Below are positions 44,557 through 53,243 of a stretch of 64,000 nt of DNA, piece after piece. Both the position numbers and the translations under genes were made by a program. The notes under the pieces were generated by a model, which saw nothing but the letters and a program-made list of their open reading frames with translations, made no database searches and was not told the DNA's origin. This stretch comes from Bacteroidales bacterium (GTDB lineage: Bacteria; Bacteroidota; Bacteroidia; Bacteroidales; GCA-2748055), in the NCBI GenBank assembly GCA_020636775.1, contig JACJXF010000003.1, positions 1-64,000 on the forward strand, given 5' to 3'. Every line of letters starts with the position of its first letter. Position 1 is the first letter of the stretch.

Positions 44557-45909
44557 TTATGAGTCTTTAAGCCATTTCTCCATGTACCTTTCAACATTGA
44601 ATTTTCGTTTACAGCCCTGGTAATTCATATATCTTATTTTTCCAAAAACAGGCCTGTTTGCCCATGCCCTGTCGTGAACTCCTCCAACCGACCAGGCACA
44701 CCCAACGTATCCATTTGGATCCCGGCCGTCGAGTTGGTAGCGGTCATTTAACCGGATAGAGAAATCAAGTGCCTCTTCGGGTGATTTAGTCCATTCAAGG
44801 ATCTTTTTGGCCCAGTACATTCTCATATATCCGTGCATCTTTCCCGTCCTTACCACCTCCTGCTGGGCAGCATTCCATAATCGGTCATGTGTCTGTGCAT
44901 TCTCAAATTCAGCAAAACTATATGTATATTCCCTTTCGTCGTTCCGGTGTTCATTCAGCGTTTTTCTTGCCCACTCAGGGAATCCTTCAAACGAATCATA
45001 ATAGGGATTGTAAAAGCAATAATTGTCCGATAATTCCCTGCGCACAATCAATTCTTCCAGGAATGCTTCTGCTGACTCTGAATGAGAATGTTTTACCAGA
45101 ATTTCAAGAGTTATCCTCTGTGCAGAAATTTGTCCGAAATGAAGATAAGGGGAAAGATTTGATGTTACATCCTCTGTGGGATCATTTCTTTTTTGCGAGT
45201 ATGCATCGAATTTCTTTTCCAGAAAAGCGGAAAGCATCGCTCCGGCTGCTGCCTGGCCGGGTTTTATCCAATCAACTATGTTCACAGCACTATCGGCCGA
45301 AACAAACTTATAGGCCTCGTCCCAGTTAATTTCCTGAAAGGAAAAGGGGGCTGTCTGCTTTTGTATCTTTCCTGTCGGAAATTCATCCAGAAATGTCTCC
45401 AGGTTTCTTTTGATTTTAGGTCTGAGGGTATAAGCCCCGAACTCACATTTCTGACTTACAAATCTGCAGGGAACAATATTATGAGCGTCAACCTCATACA
45501 GACCAGCCTGTGCAAGCTGCATGAATTCATCCTTCCATTTTTTTTTAATGCGCAGAGGATCAAAATCAGTTACAACCTCAGAAACTCCCATGGATTCAGA
45601 AAATTTCGCAAGCTCCGATGCTGGTTCACCCCGAAGAAGATAAAACGGGATTTGCATCTTCTCAAGATCTTTGGCGCATTCCTGCAGACCCTTTAGCATA
45701 AAATTATATTGTCTTAAAGTTGCCGACTGAAATCCTGGACTGAGACAGAAGACTACAGCCATTGACTGATTCAAAGAGGCTGATAATTCCCGGGCAAACT
45801 GAAGTGCCCAGTTATCATGGGCTCTTTGGTCACGACTCATCCAGTAAATTACCGGACCGTTTTTCAGATTTGATTTCTTTAATTGCTGAACCCTTTCTTT
45901 TCTTACCAT
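44557..45909 (-). CDS. phr: Class II CPD photolyase
   Basis: A flavoprotein of about 450 residues that repairs cyclobutane pyrimidine dimers using blue light. The N-terminal segment GPVIYWMSRDQRAHDNWALQ is the mark of class II photolyases, distinct from the microbial class I proteins. The FAD-binding C-terminus shows GKMHGYMRMYWAKKILEWT, LNDRYQLDGRDPNGYVGCAW and GGVHDRAWANRPVFGKIRYM. The start at 45909 (MVRKERVQ) and one at 45918 are both possible. A hairpin (CGTCCG / CGGACG, 44527-44542) lies just downstream, without a T run. Confidence 0.95.
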   Translation of the reverse strand: MVRKERVQQLKKSNLKNGPVIYWMSRDQRAHDNWALQFARELSASLNQSMAVVFCLSPGFQSATLRQYNFMLKGLQECAKDLEKMQIPFYLLRGEPASELAKFSESMGVSEVVTDFDPLRIKKKWKDEFMQLAQAGLYEVDAHNIVPCRFVSQKCEFGAYTLRPKIKRNLETFLDEFPTGKIQKQTAPFSFQEINWDEAYKFVSADSAVNIVDWIKPGQAAAGAMLSAFLEKKFDAYSQKRNDPTEDVTSNLSPYLHFGQISAQRITLEILVKHSHSESAEAFLEELIVRRELSDNYCFYNPYYDSFEGFPEWARKTLNEHRNDEREYTYSFAEFENAQTHDRLWNAAQQEVVRTGKMHGYMRMYWAKKILEWTKSPEEALDFSIRLNDRYQLDGRDPNGYVGCAWSVGGVHDRAWANRPVFGKIRYMNYQGCKRKFNVERYMEKWLKDS

Positions 45910-46023
45910 TATGCACATTAAAAGTTTAATATACGTTTTTTAGTCTTCAATCTGAAATTCCTTCCATTAATTTTTATCAGCTGAAAATCAATTACTAAGC
46001 CTCTGTTATTTAGTATGAAAAAC

Positions 46024-46056
46024 ATTGTTTAAATTGACAGGAAACAAGTATTTTTG
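46024..46056 (+). promoter_or_regulatory. Promoter of the YitT-family gene
   Basis: ATTG at 46024-46027, 21 bases, then TATTTTTG at 46049-46056 followed by CGCC. Transcription would begin near 46063, which rules out a TTG start at 46054 and supports the ATG at 46087. Confidence 0.6.
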
Positions 46057-46086
46057 CGCCTCAGAACATATAACAAACATTGGACT

Positions 46087-46998
46087 ATGGCGTTCATTAC
46101 AAAAGAGAAATTATTTTCTCCACAGTGGTTTAAGAATTACCTGCTGATAATTCTCGGTTCCTTCATTATGGCTGCAGGTTTTGTCTATTTCATTACTCCC
46201 TATAAGATAGTTCCCGGCGGAGTCTTTGGTATTAGTATCGTAATCCACTATCTGACGCAGGGAATGTTTTCCTGGGCTCCTGAAGGATTACCGGTGGGAG
46301 CCGTCGGATTAATAATGAATATTCCCCTTACCATTATTGGAATTAAGGTTCTTGGACCCAAATTTGGCGTCAAAACTGTCATGGGCTTTATTCTCCTGTC
46401 CATATTTATTGATCTTCAAACCTACTTCTGGGGAGACCGCCCGCTGGTTGAAAACGATCCTCTGCTCTCTACCATTTTTGGAGGGGTACTGGTAGGATTT
46501 GGACTGGGACTTGTATTTAAGTCGAAGGCTACTTCCGGGGGATCGGATATTATTGCCATGATTATTGCTAAATATACCCGCCAGTCGCTCGGACAATTAT
46601 TAATATATGTCGATTCAGTTATTGTACTTGTGGGACTGGTCGCTTTTGGTGACTGGAGAATTCCTCTGTACAGCTGGATAACCATATTTATCAGCGGAAA
46701 AGTTATTGATGCCACCATGCAGGGGGTAAGTTATAATAAGGCTTTATTTATTATTTCTGATAAATATGAAGAGATTCGCCTCAAAATTCTGAAGGACCTT
46801 AGCCGGGGAGCAACAGCAATCCCGGTTAAAGGCATGTATGAAGGTAAAGAGCGGAATATGATTTTTGTTAACCTGAACCGCAGGGAGATGGCAATCCTGC
46901 AGCAATTTATCTGGGAGGTGGATAAGGATGCTTTCCTTACAGTTTTCGATGCATACGATGTATTCGGTGAGGGATTTAAGCCCCTGCAGGAGGAGTAA
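46087..46998 (+). CDS. YitT-family membrane protein (DUF161/DUF2179)
   Basis: About 303 residues: five or six membrane helices in the first 210 residues (YLLIILGSFIMAAGFVYFIT, VFGISIVIHYLTQG, GLGLVFKSKATSGGSDIIA), then a C-terminal cytosolic DUF2179 domain (GVSYNKALFIISDKYEEIRL, RGATAIPVKGMYEGKERNMI). The family is widespread and its transport role is not settled. The start was set by the upstream promoter. Confidence 0.92.
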   Translation: MAFITKEKLFSPQWFKNYLLIILGSFIMAAGFVYFITPYKIVPGGVFGISIVIHYLTQGMFSWAPEGLPVGAVGLIMNIPLTIIGIKVLGPKFGVKTVMGFILLSIFIDLQTYFWGDRPLVENDPLLSTIFGGVLVGFGLGLVFKSKATSGGSDIIAMIIAKYTRQSLGQLLIYVDSVIVLVGLVAFGDWRIPLYSWITIFISGKVIDATMQGVSYNKALFIISDKYEEIRLKILKDLSRGATAIPVKGMYEGKERNMIFVNLNRREMAILQQFIWEVDKDAFLTVFDAYDVFGEGFKPLQEE

Positions 46999-47046
46999 TT
47001 CCATTTTCAGAAGAAATCTAATCCTGAGTCTCTGGTCCCATTATGT

Positions 47047-47640
47047 TCAGTGAATATCAGTTACCTTGACAACGCATCTTCCGAGATCAAGAAAGGCATT
47101 GATCAGGTGAACCTCTTTGAAAGTTCTGATATCCGCTTCCTTTATATTAAGTGTTTTAATTATTCCCTCGGAAAGGTACTTTTCCCGTTTTGTCCCGGGA
47201 AGAAGTGGTGAGTCAGGAGTAAAAAAGTCTTTTCCGTCTGAAAATACCAGATTTGAATAGGATGAATCACTTACACATCCGTTTTTAATAATAATTATAT
47301 CGTCGCAATTTCCTCTTTTACCGTGGAGCAGGTTAATCCGGTTCCGGTCTGCATCTTTGAATCTATAGTCAATAGCATCATCATGAATAATTTTCAATGA
47401 TGCTACAGCTTTGAAACTGTAATCCGAGAACTCAGCCAGGCCGGGTTCCCTGTCATAACTCAACCGGCATTTTACTTCTCCGGCCTTAAATGTATCAGGA
47501 ATGGTTATAATATTCTGAATTTCCAAAGGCTGCTTAATTCCAAAATGAATTAAGCGGGTTTTATTGAATCGACGGTTATGCCACTCAATATTCTGCCATT
47601 GCCCGTTAATTATTTGTATGGTTTCAAGAAATTGGGACAT
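47047..47640 (-). CDS. pabC: Class IV aminotransferase-fold enzyme, probable aminodeoxychorismate lyase
   Basis: A 197-residue PLP enzyme of fold type IV, shorter than usual (about 270). It keeps the ETIQIINGQWQNIEWHNRR front, the SYSNLVFSDGKDFFTPDSPL stretch where fold IV enzymes bind cofactor phosphate, and the LPGTKREKYLSEGI substrate loop. Its ATG at 47640 overlaps the end of pabB by 17 bases, so it very likely converts aminodeoxychorismate to p-aminobenzoate for folate synthesis. A branched-chain or D-amino-acid aminotransferase is less likely given the partner. Confidence 0.8.
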   Translation of the reverse strand: MSQFLETIQIINGQWQNIEWHNRRFNKTRLIHFGIKQPLEIQNIITIPDTFKAGEVKCRLSYDREPGLAEFSDYSFKAVASLKIIHDDAIDYRFKDADRNRINLLHGKRGNCDDIIIIKNGCVSDSSYSNLVFSDGKDFFTPDSPLLPGTKREKYLSEGIIKTLNIKEADIRTFKEVHLINAFLDLGRCVVKVTDIH

Positions 47641-48601
47641 ATACTTTATCAATCAGTTCATTGTATTCTTCTTCCGGTTTACTGAGGGAGGTGATTCCTC
47701 CACCACTCTTGTAGATCAGATTCCCGGATTGATTTTCGATATATCTTATCATGACCCCGCTATCCAGAGTTTCCCCGTCATAAATCCCGAATACACCCGT
47801 ATAATACCCCCGGGAATAGGGCTCAGCTTCCGAAATTATTTTAAGGGTTGAATTCTTTGGAGCACCGCAAATTGACCCTGCCGGAAGAAGGCTTAATATT
47901 ATATCTCCAATATGGTCGTTATAACCAGGACTGAGCTTACCGGAAATTACTGAACTTGCCTGAATCAGTGTTTTTTCCGATGTTACAATCTTCTCAAGAT
48001 AACGGTACTTTTCAACTACAACATTTTCTGCTACCCGGCTTAAATCATTTCGCAAAAGATCAACTATAGTTGCGTGCTCCGCCGTTTCTTTCTCATTCTG
48101 TAAAAGTAACTGTTCTGCATTTTCAATGGAAGCATCCATGGTTCCCTTCATCGGATAGGTTTTGATTTTCCCATGAGCAATTTTAATAAAACACTCGGGT
48201 GAGAATACCAGAAAGTCATTCTTATATAATAATTTGTAAGCTGCCGAAGCTGAGTGGAATATTTCTTCAAGTCCCGATGGCGACTCTATTTTGCTGGGGA
48301 AAGTCAGGTTGACGAGATAAGAATTTCCCTTATGGATATTTGTCTGAACAATGGTAAATGCTTTGAGATATTCTTCAAAACCGGGTGGTGTTTTCTTTAT
48401 TACTATTTCTGAAGATAAGGATTTGGATTTGGAATAATTGGAACGGCCTGGTACTGAAAAATAAATCTTCTGCTGAATACACTCATCAAGAGGGATGAGA
48501 AGGGGAGTCCTGATTTCATAGTCAATAATAAAAAGGAAGGGAACATGTTTTCCCGCAAGTGAATTCATCCTTCTCCTGAATTCCGCAATTAAATCTGTCA
48601 T
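47624..48601 (-). CDS. pabB: Aminodeoxychorismate synthase component I
   Basis: A 325-residue chorismate-binding enzyme that makes 4-amino-4-deoxychorismate. Only the C-terminal chorismate domain is present, which is usual for compact PabB proteins: VFSPECFIKIAHGKIKTYPM, KGTMDAS, HATIVDLLRNDLSRVAENV and PAGSICGAPKNSTLKII. The PIAGT motif of anthranilate synthases is replaced by PMKGT, the form associated with PabB. The glutaminase partner PabA is not in the window. It overlaps the downstream pabC. Confidence 0.92.
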   Translation of the reverse strand: MTDLIAEFRRRMNSLAGKHVPFLFIIDYEIRTPLLIPLDECIQQKIYFSVPGRSNYSKSKSLSSEIVIKKTPPGFEEYLKAFTIVQTNIHKGNSYLVNLTFPSKIESPSGLEEIFHSASAAYKLLYKNDFLVFSPECFIKIAHGKIKTYPMKGTMDASIENAEQLLLQNEKETAEHATIVDLLRNDLSRVAENVVVEKYRYLEKIVTSEKTLIQASSVISGKLSPGYNDHIGDIILSLLPAGSICGAPKNSTLKIISEAEPYSRGYYTGVFGIYDGETLDSGVMIRYIENQSGNLIYKSGGGITSLSKPEEEYNELIDKVYVPIS

Positions 48602-48664
48602 ACCTGATTCAAAGGTGATTTATTTAAATCCGTTTAAGTCCGGTTTAAGATTGATTGATAAATT

Positions 48665-50431
48665 TTAGCTAAATTCCTTAATCCTGTCGTTTTCAAGGGA
48701 GAGCCCCTCCAAAATATTTTTTCCGCCTGTAATCTTCTCAGAGAATAATTTCTGATAATACTGCATGCCATTCTTCAGGTTAGAAATAAACTCATCAAAA
48801 TATTGAGTTTGTTTCAGACTGTAAGGTTTTGGAGCCTCCGCCATCTTCTGTCGGAGATAGTCAATGTATAGTCCCAGTTCCTTAATGAACATGTGAGGAC
48901 GATCCTTTCTGCTGATAAGATTCGTTCTTCCGTAAATATGGTCTGTCATTCTCTGCAGACTTACAACTTCAGAAAAATATGCCAGGTTTGGACCAGGACA
49001 TACCGCAACGGCTTTCCCTTCAATTTTTGTGTCCATATGATTCATAAGTAAAACCGATGTACCCAGACCATTGCATATGCATGATTTTTGAGTTATGGCG
49101 TCAAATTCATGCTTATATTCTGTGGGGTCCTGAATTTTTTCATCCAGTTCCTTGATTTTCTTCCTTTGATAAATCCGGGAGGCCAGACAAATGGCCTTAT
49201 TACCGAACTCTTTACTTAGGGAAGCATATTTCTTTACACACTGAGCGCCGGGTTTTTCAAGTGATATAAGTCTTTCCTTTTCAATATCGAGAGTGTTATT
49301 CCTTATGCTGTTAAAAGGGACTCCCAACGGAGAAATGTTGCTCATATACAGGTCTTCTTCATGCGCATTTGCCAAGAGGTTGAGGGTTTCTTCATCAGTA
49401 TTGCATATTTCAGGAACCAGCATAAATGGAGTTCCCCAGCCGATGGAATCAAGATTATACTCTTTCAAAAGAAAGTTGTGTTCTTCATTTGTACCAACTC
49501 CGCCTTGAGCTGTAAGTTTTACCACAGGTGAGGTTTCTGGGATAACCTTGCCCTTTTCCTTCAATGCATCCACATATATTTCGAAAAGAGTCTGACGCAA
49601 AAAATCACGATTGTCGCGAAACTCAGCCAGAATGGGCCCTAAAAGAAATCCCTGAGTTGCAAATGCATGTCCGCCACAATTCAAACCCGATTCTATACGG
49701 TATTCAGAAATCCATAAGCCTTTTTTGGCCAGAAATTTCCCTTGTATAAGGGCAGACCTGTAATCACTGACCTTAAGAATGATTTTCTTTTTCAATTCCC
49801 CGTTTTTATCGGGATAGAAGTCGCTGAAATTTTCAAAGTAACTGTATAGTCTTGGATTCATGCCGGCCGACAACACAATACCAGACTCCAGCTGACTTTG
49901 TGCAAAGCCTCTGAGGGCAGCATGAGCATCATTATATTCAACCGGGAGAAGTTCATCATTCCGGTAATTTTCTTTATCGAGTTTGGTCATTATATTCACA
50001 TCGATACTGCCCAGATTGAGATTCTTATTAAGCCAGGATTTCATATCCTTTAGCTTTTCATTTTTTATTTGTTCAAAACGGCCTTTTATTTCAGATGAAT
50101 CGGGAAGCATGTTAAAATATTTCTCAAGTTCTTCCCCTTTCTGAGAAATTGAATTTTTTAATTCTTCAAACTTTTGCCTGACCAGTTTATCCACAAGATC
50201 CAGGTAGGCTGTTATTCTTTTGGCCCTGAAGTCATCAATCTTATCTGTTATCGACTGAAACGGAAGATCGAATTTCCGGCTGTAAAATTCTCTCATTCGT
50301 TCGATCAGCATATCATCTACTAATGATATTACCGAAGAAATTCCATACTGTGCTACCTTGAGAGGAGTATCGATTGTATAACCTATTCCCATTACAGGAA
50401 CGTGAAAGCTATGTGACTGAATTTTATTCAT
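48665..50431 (-). CDS. Large nitronate-monooxygenase-like protein, function unknown
   Basis: A 588-residue soluble protein. Three places recall the FMN-binding TIM barrel of nitronate monooxygenases: PVMGIGYTIDTPLKVAQYGI at the front, ESGLNCGGHAFATQGFLLG near residue 250, and VKLTAQGGVGTNEEHNFLLK with GWGTPFMLVPE near residue 320. Compared with those enzymes (about 330 residues) it has a long helical insertion (about 60-150) and a C-terminal extension with a Cys pair (KSCICNGLG, near 455) and CPGPNLAYF. The family link is inferred from these motifs. It lies 41 bases downstream of the RNA helicase and 63 upstream of pabB on the same strand. Confidence 0.6.
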   Translation of the reverse strand: MNKIQSHSFHVPVMGIGYTIDTPLKVAQYGISSVISLVDDMLIERMREFYSRKFDLPFQSITDKIDDFRAKRITAYLDLVDKLVRQKFEELKNSISQKGEELEKYFNMLPDSSEIKGRFEQIKNEKLKDMKSWLNKNLNLGSIDVNIMTKLDKENYRNDELLPVEYNDAHAALRGFAQSQLESGIVLSAGMNPRLYSYFENFSDFYPDKNGELKKKIILKVSDYRSALIQGKFLAKKGLWISEYRIESGLNCGGHAFATQGFLLGPILAEFRDNRDFLRQTLFEIYVDALKEKGKVIPETSPVVKLTAQGGVGTNEEHNFLLKEYNLDSIGWGTPFMLVPEICNTDEETLNLLANAHEEDLYMSNISPLGVPFNSIRNNTLDIEKERLISLEKPGAQCVKKYASLSKEFGNKAICLASRIYQRKKIKELDEKIQDPTEYKHEFDAITQKSCICNGLGTSVLLMNHMDTKIEGKAVAVCPGPNLAYFSEVVSLQRMTDHIYGRTNLISRKDRPHMFIKELGLYIDYLRQKMAEAPKPYSLKQTQYFDEFISNLKNGMQYYQKLFSEKITGGKNILEGLSLENDRIKEFS

Positions 50432-50472
50432 TCCGGTTTGGTATTAAATCTATCTTAAACCACCTTACATTA

Positions 50473-52269
50473 TTATCTTCTTTCAAACTTACTGCCTGAC
50501 TTCTTTTTGCCTTTGTTCTTTTTGGGTCTGTCCCAGTCATCCTTCTTTTTTACATCGGGTTTTGAGAGTTCGACCTGCAAGGGAATATCGTTGAATTGTG
50601 CATTTTTAAAGGATTTAATAACATCCTTTTCAAATTCAACATCTACTTCGAAAAATGAGAAACTCTTAAGTATATCAATCTTGCCTATTTCAATATTTCT
50701 TTTTCGTGTCTGTTCATTTATCAGGGTAATCATTTTTCCCGGATTTAAATTATCGCGTGAACCTACATTAATAAAGAAGCGGGAGAATCCGCCCTTTATT
50801 TTTCGTGTATCCTCCTGGAAATCTTCATGAAACCTGCTTTTTCTTACTTCCTGGTAGCTGTCGGACGATCTTCCTCTCCTTCCTTCCCGTGATTCGCGTC
50901 CAAAACTTCGACCACCTCTTCCTTCGGAATCCCTGTCGGAATGCTGTACATTCAGGTCAGGAGCGTTTTTGTAATATTCAAGAAACCTGTTAAATTCGAG
51001 GGAAACAAGTCTTTTAATGAGGTTATCCCGGTCGAGCCATTCGAGTTTCTTATAGATCAGGGGAAGATATTGTTCAATCCTTTTCTCATCTACTTCCACA
51101 TTCTCGAATTTGTCAATAAGATTAAAAAGTTGTTTTTCACAAATATCAGTTCCCACCGGCACAGGCTTTTTCGTAAATTTCTTACCAATAAGTCTTTCCA
51201 GATCCTGTATTTTGCGGTTTTCCCGGGTGTGTACAATGGCAATGGATGTTCCGTTTTTACTGGCTCTTCCTGTTCTTCCGCTTCTATGAATATAAACTTC
51301 GAGTTCGTCCGGCAGGTTGTAATTGATAATATGACTCAGGTCATTGACGTCCAGTCCACGGGCAGCAACATCGGTTGCAACGAGCAGCTGAAGCTGGCGG
51401 AGTCTGAAGCGGTTCATGACGTGGTCACGCTGTGCCTGCGACAGATCTCCGTGAAGAGAATCTGCGGGATAGCCATCGGCAATAAGTTTTTCTGCAATTT
51501 CCTTAGTCTCCATACGTGTACGGCAAAATACAATGCCATATACATTTGGGTTGAAGTCAACAATTCGCTTTAGTGCAGCATACCTGTCTTTCGCATGCAC
51601 CATATAATATTCGTGTTCTACATTCTCAGCACCTGAATTCTTCTTTCCTACGGATATCTCCTGAGGCGAGTTCATATACTTCTTGGCCATAAATGCTATT
51701 TCTCTGGGCATTGTAGCAGAAAAAAGCAGTGTTTGCTTTTCTGTGGATGTTTCCGCCATAATTGTTTCAAGATCTTCCTTAAAACCCATATTCAGCATTT
51801 CATCGGCTTCATCCAGAACCAGCCATTTAATATCATTGATTTTCAGAGCTTTTCTCTTAATAAGATCAATAGCGCGTCCGGGTGTTGCTACCACAATCTG
51901 GCAACCGTCCTTTAGAGCTCTGATTTGTTTTGATATGTCAGCACCCCCATACACAGCAGTGCAGCGGAATCCTTTTAAATATTTTGAGTAATTATCCAGG
52001 TCTTTCGTAATTTGTATACACAGCTCGCGGGTAGGGCAAAGTACAAGTGCCTCAACTTTTTTCGATTCGATATTTGCAAGATGTATAAGCGGCAGGCCAA
52101 AAGCAGCCGTTTTGCCGGTACCTGTCTGGGCGAGGGCAATAATATCTCCGCCATTATTTAATAGGGCAGGGATTGTTTTTTCCTGTATGGGTGTGGGTTG
52201 ATCGAAACCTAATTCTTCAACAGCTTTCAGCAATTCCTCGCGGATACCGGTTTCTTTAAATGTAAGCAT
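50473..52269 (-). CDS. deaD: DEAD-box RNA helicase with C-terminal RNA-binding domain
   Basis: A 598-residue ATP-dependent RNA helicase of the DeaD/CsdA group, used in ribosome assembly and mRNA unwinding in the cold. Motifs in order: AQTGTGKT at residues 47-54, PTRELC, TPGR, DEAD near residue 155, SAT, then RGLD and HRSGRTGR in the second RecA domain. A basic Arg/Gly/Ser-rich linker follows (about 448-490; GRGGRSFGRESREGRRGRSS) and a DbpA-type RRM (about 500-570). A consensus promoter lies 140 bases upstream with a leader of about 130 bases. Its neighbour upstream is a cold-shock protein. Confidence 0.95.
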   Translation of the reverse strand: MLTFKETGIREELLKAVEELGFDQPTPIQEKTIPALLNNGGDIIALAQTGTGKTAAFGLPLIHLANIESKKVEALVLCPTRELCIQITKDLDNYSKYLKGFRCTAVYGGADISKQIRALKDGCQIVVATPGRAIDLIKRKALKINDIKWLVLDEADEMLNMGFKEDLETIMAETSTEKQTLLFSATMPREIAFMAKKYMNSPQEISVGKKNSGAENVEHEYYMVHAKDRYAALKRIVDFNPNVYGIVFCRTRMETKEIAEKLIADGYPADSLHGDLSQAQRDHVMNRFRLRQLQLLVATDVAARGLDVNDLSHIINYNLPDELEVYIHRSGRTGRASKNGTSIAIVHTRENRKIQDLERLIGKKFTKKPVPVGTDICEKQLFNLIDKFENVEVDEKRIEQYLPLIYKKLEWLDRDNLIKRLVSLEFNRFLEYYKNAPDLNVQHSDRDSEGRGGRSFGRESREGRRGRSSDSYQEVRKSRFHEDFQEDTRKIKGGFSRFFINVGSRDNLNPGKMITLINEQTRKRNIEIGKIDILKSFSFFEVDVEFEKDVIKSFKNAQFNDIPLQVELSKPDVKKKDDWDRPKKNKGKKKSGSKFERR

Positions 52270-52535
52270 TATAGATTTTGTTTTTGACCCGGGCTTGATT
52301 TTAGATTTATAAAGGCAGGTCTCTGAGTAAATATTTTCTTACCGGGAGGAGGATCTTGTTAAAAAGGCATTGCTATTCTGTGAAATACGCTTCCAGGTAT
52401 GTTGGCTACAAAGGTAGTCTATTTTAATTGATTTACAATAAAGCAGGCCTTGGCCTGTATCTATTGAATTTAAAGGCTCGCAGACTTGTCTGATAGTCAT
52501 TAAAGCCCTGCTTCCTTCAGTATTGACACTACTGA
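52270..52535 (-). promoter_or_regulatory. deaD promoter and long 5' leader
   Basis: On the minus strand ATTG (52439-52436), 19 bases, then TACCTTTG (52416-52409). Transcription would start near 52402 and leave about 130 untranslated bases before the ATG at 52269. Long leaders are typical of cold-induced helicase genes and often hold the temperature response. No gene is seen in the rest of this interval. Confidence 0.6.
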
Positions 52536-52565
52536 CAAAAAAAAGGCCCCGAATAAACGGGGCCT
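52536..52565 (-). terminator. Terminator of the cold-shock gene
   Basis: Stem AGGCCCCG / CGGGGCCT (52544-52551 and 52558-52565) with loop AATAAA on the plus strand. Read on the minus strand it ends in a run of eight T, 31 bases after the cold-shock stop codon. Confidence 0.92.
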
Positions 52566-52596
52566 AGAATTAAAATCTCAACGATAAGTACTTAAA

Positions 52597-52788
52597 CTAT
52601 GACAGTTTAACGTTTACTGCGTTTAATCCTTTTTTACCTTCTTGTAGATCAAAAGTAACTCGGTCGTTTTCTCTGATTTCGTCTACAACTCCAGAAACGT
52701 GTACGAAATATTCTTCTTCAGTTTCTGTGTCTTTAATGAATCCATAACCTTTGGAGTCATTGAAAAATTTTACAATTCCTTCTTTCAT
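52597..52788 (-). CDS. Cold-shock protein, CspA family
   Basis: A 63-residue single cold-shock domain that binds single-stranded RNA and DNA and keeps mRNA unfolded. The RNP1-like KGYGFIKD and RNP2-like YFVHVSG strands are present, with KEGIVKFFNDS at the start. The third aromatic patch is slightly altered from E. coli CspA but typical of Bacteroidota. It has its own promoter and terminator and lies upstream of the deaD-like helicase on the same strand. Confidence 0.96.
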   Translation of the reverse strand: MKEGIVKFFNDSKGYGFIKDTETEEEYFVHVSGVVDEIRENDRVTFDLQEGKKGLNAVNVKLS

Positions 52789-52816
52789 TATAATATAATT
52801 TTAAAAAATAATAGTG

Positions 52817-52848
52817 CAAATCTAATCTAAATAAGTGAGTAAAACTAA
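52817..52848 (-). promoter_or_regulatory. Promoter of the cold-shock gene
   Basis: On the minus strand TTAG (52848-52845), 20 bases, then TAGATTTG (52824-52817) followed by CAC. The -7 element matches fully and the -33 element at three of four bases. Transcription would start near 52810, about 22 bases before the ATG, so this gene lacks the long leader of E. coli cspA. Confidence 0.6.
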
Positions 52849-53243
52849 TGTTTTGAAATATTTAAGGCTTTGCACCCCTGATAATGCTTATTCATTCTAA
52901 ATAATTATAATTATGTAAGTATCATTAAATCAATGGTATAACTTGGATAAACAAAATTTGAAAAATTGTTTAAATCCTGGCCCCGACAATTACTAAATTA
53001 TTGCTATTAAATTCTTTCAAATGTGAAATGAATAATATAAAAAACAATATATCAATGAGTTATAATTTTTATTAACGCTTATTATTCTGGAACGGAATTA
53101 GGTTTAACTGGCGAAAATGTGACTTAATTTGATGAAAGAATACTTTTCCATGCCAAGTAATTAAAATTTTAAAACAAAACTCTCTTATAATGTATTTTGT
53201 AAAATCGTACTGTTTTTTTGAAATACGTGCAGATTGGAAGTAT
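52849..53243. other. AT-rich intergenic region, no gene seen
   Basis: Between the cold-shock promoter and the 3' end of the next gene, very AT-rich with several poly-A and poly-T tracts. A 62-codon frame at 53072-53260 overlaps the neighbouring gene's end and has no recognisable features. No tRNA-like fold was found. Confidence 0.5.

Noticed and set aside
46054..46086. TTG start for the YitT-family gene
   Set aside because: It lies within the promoter -7 element and would add residues without counterpart before the first helix.
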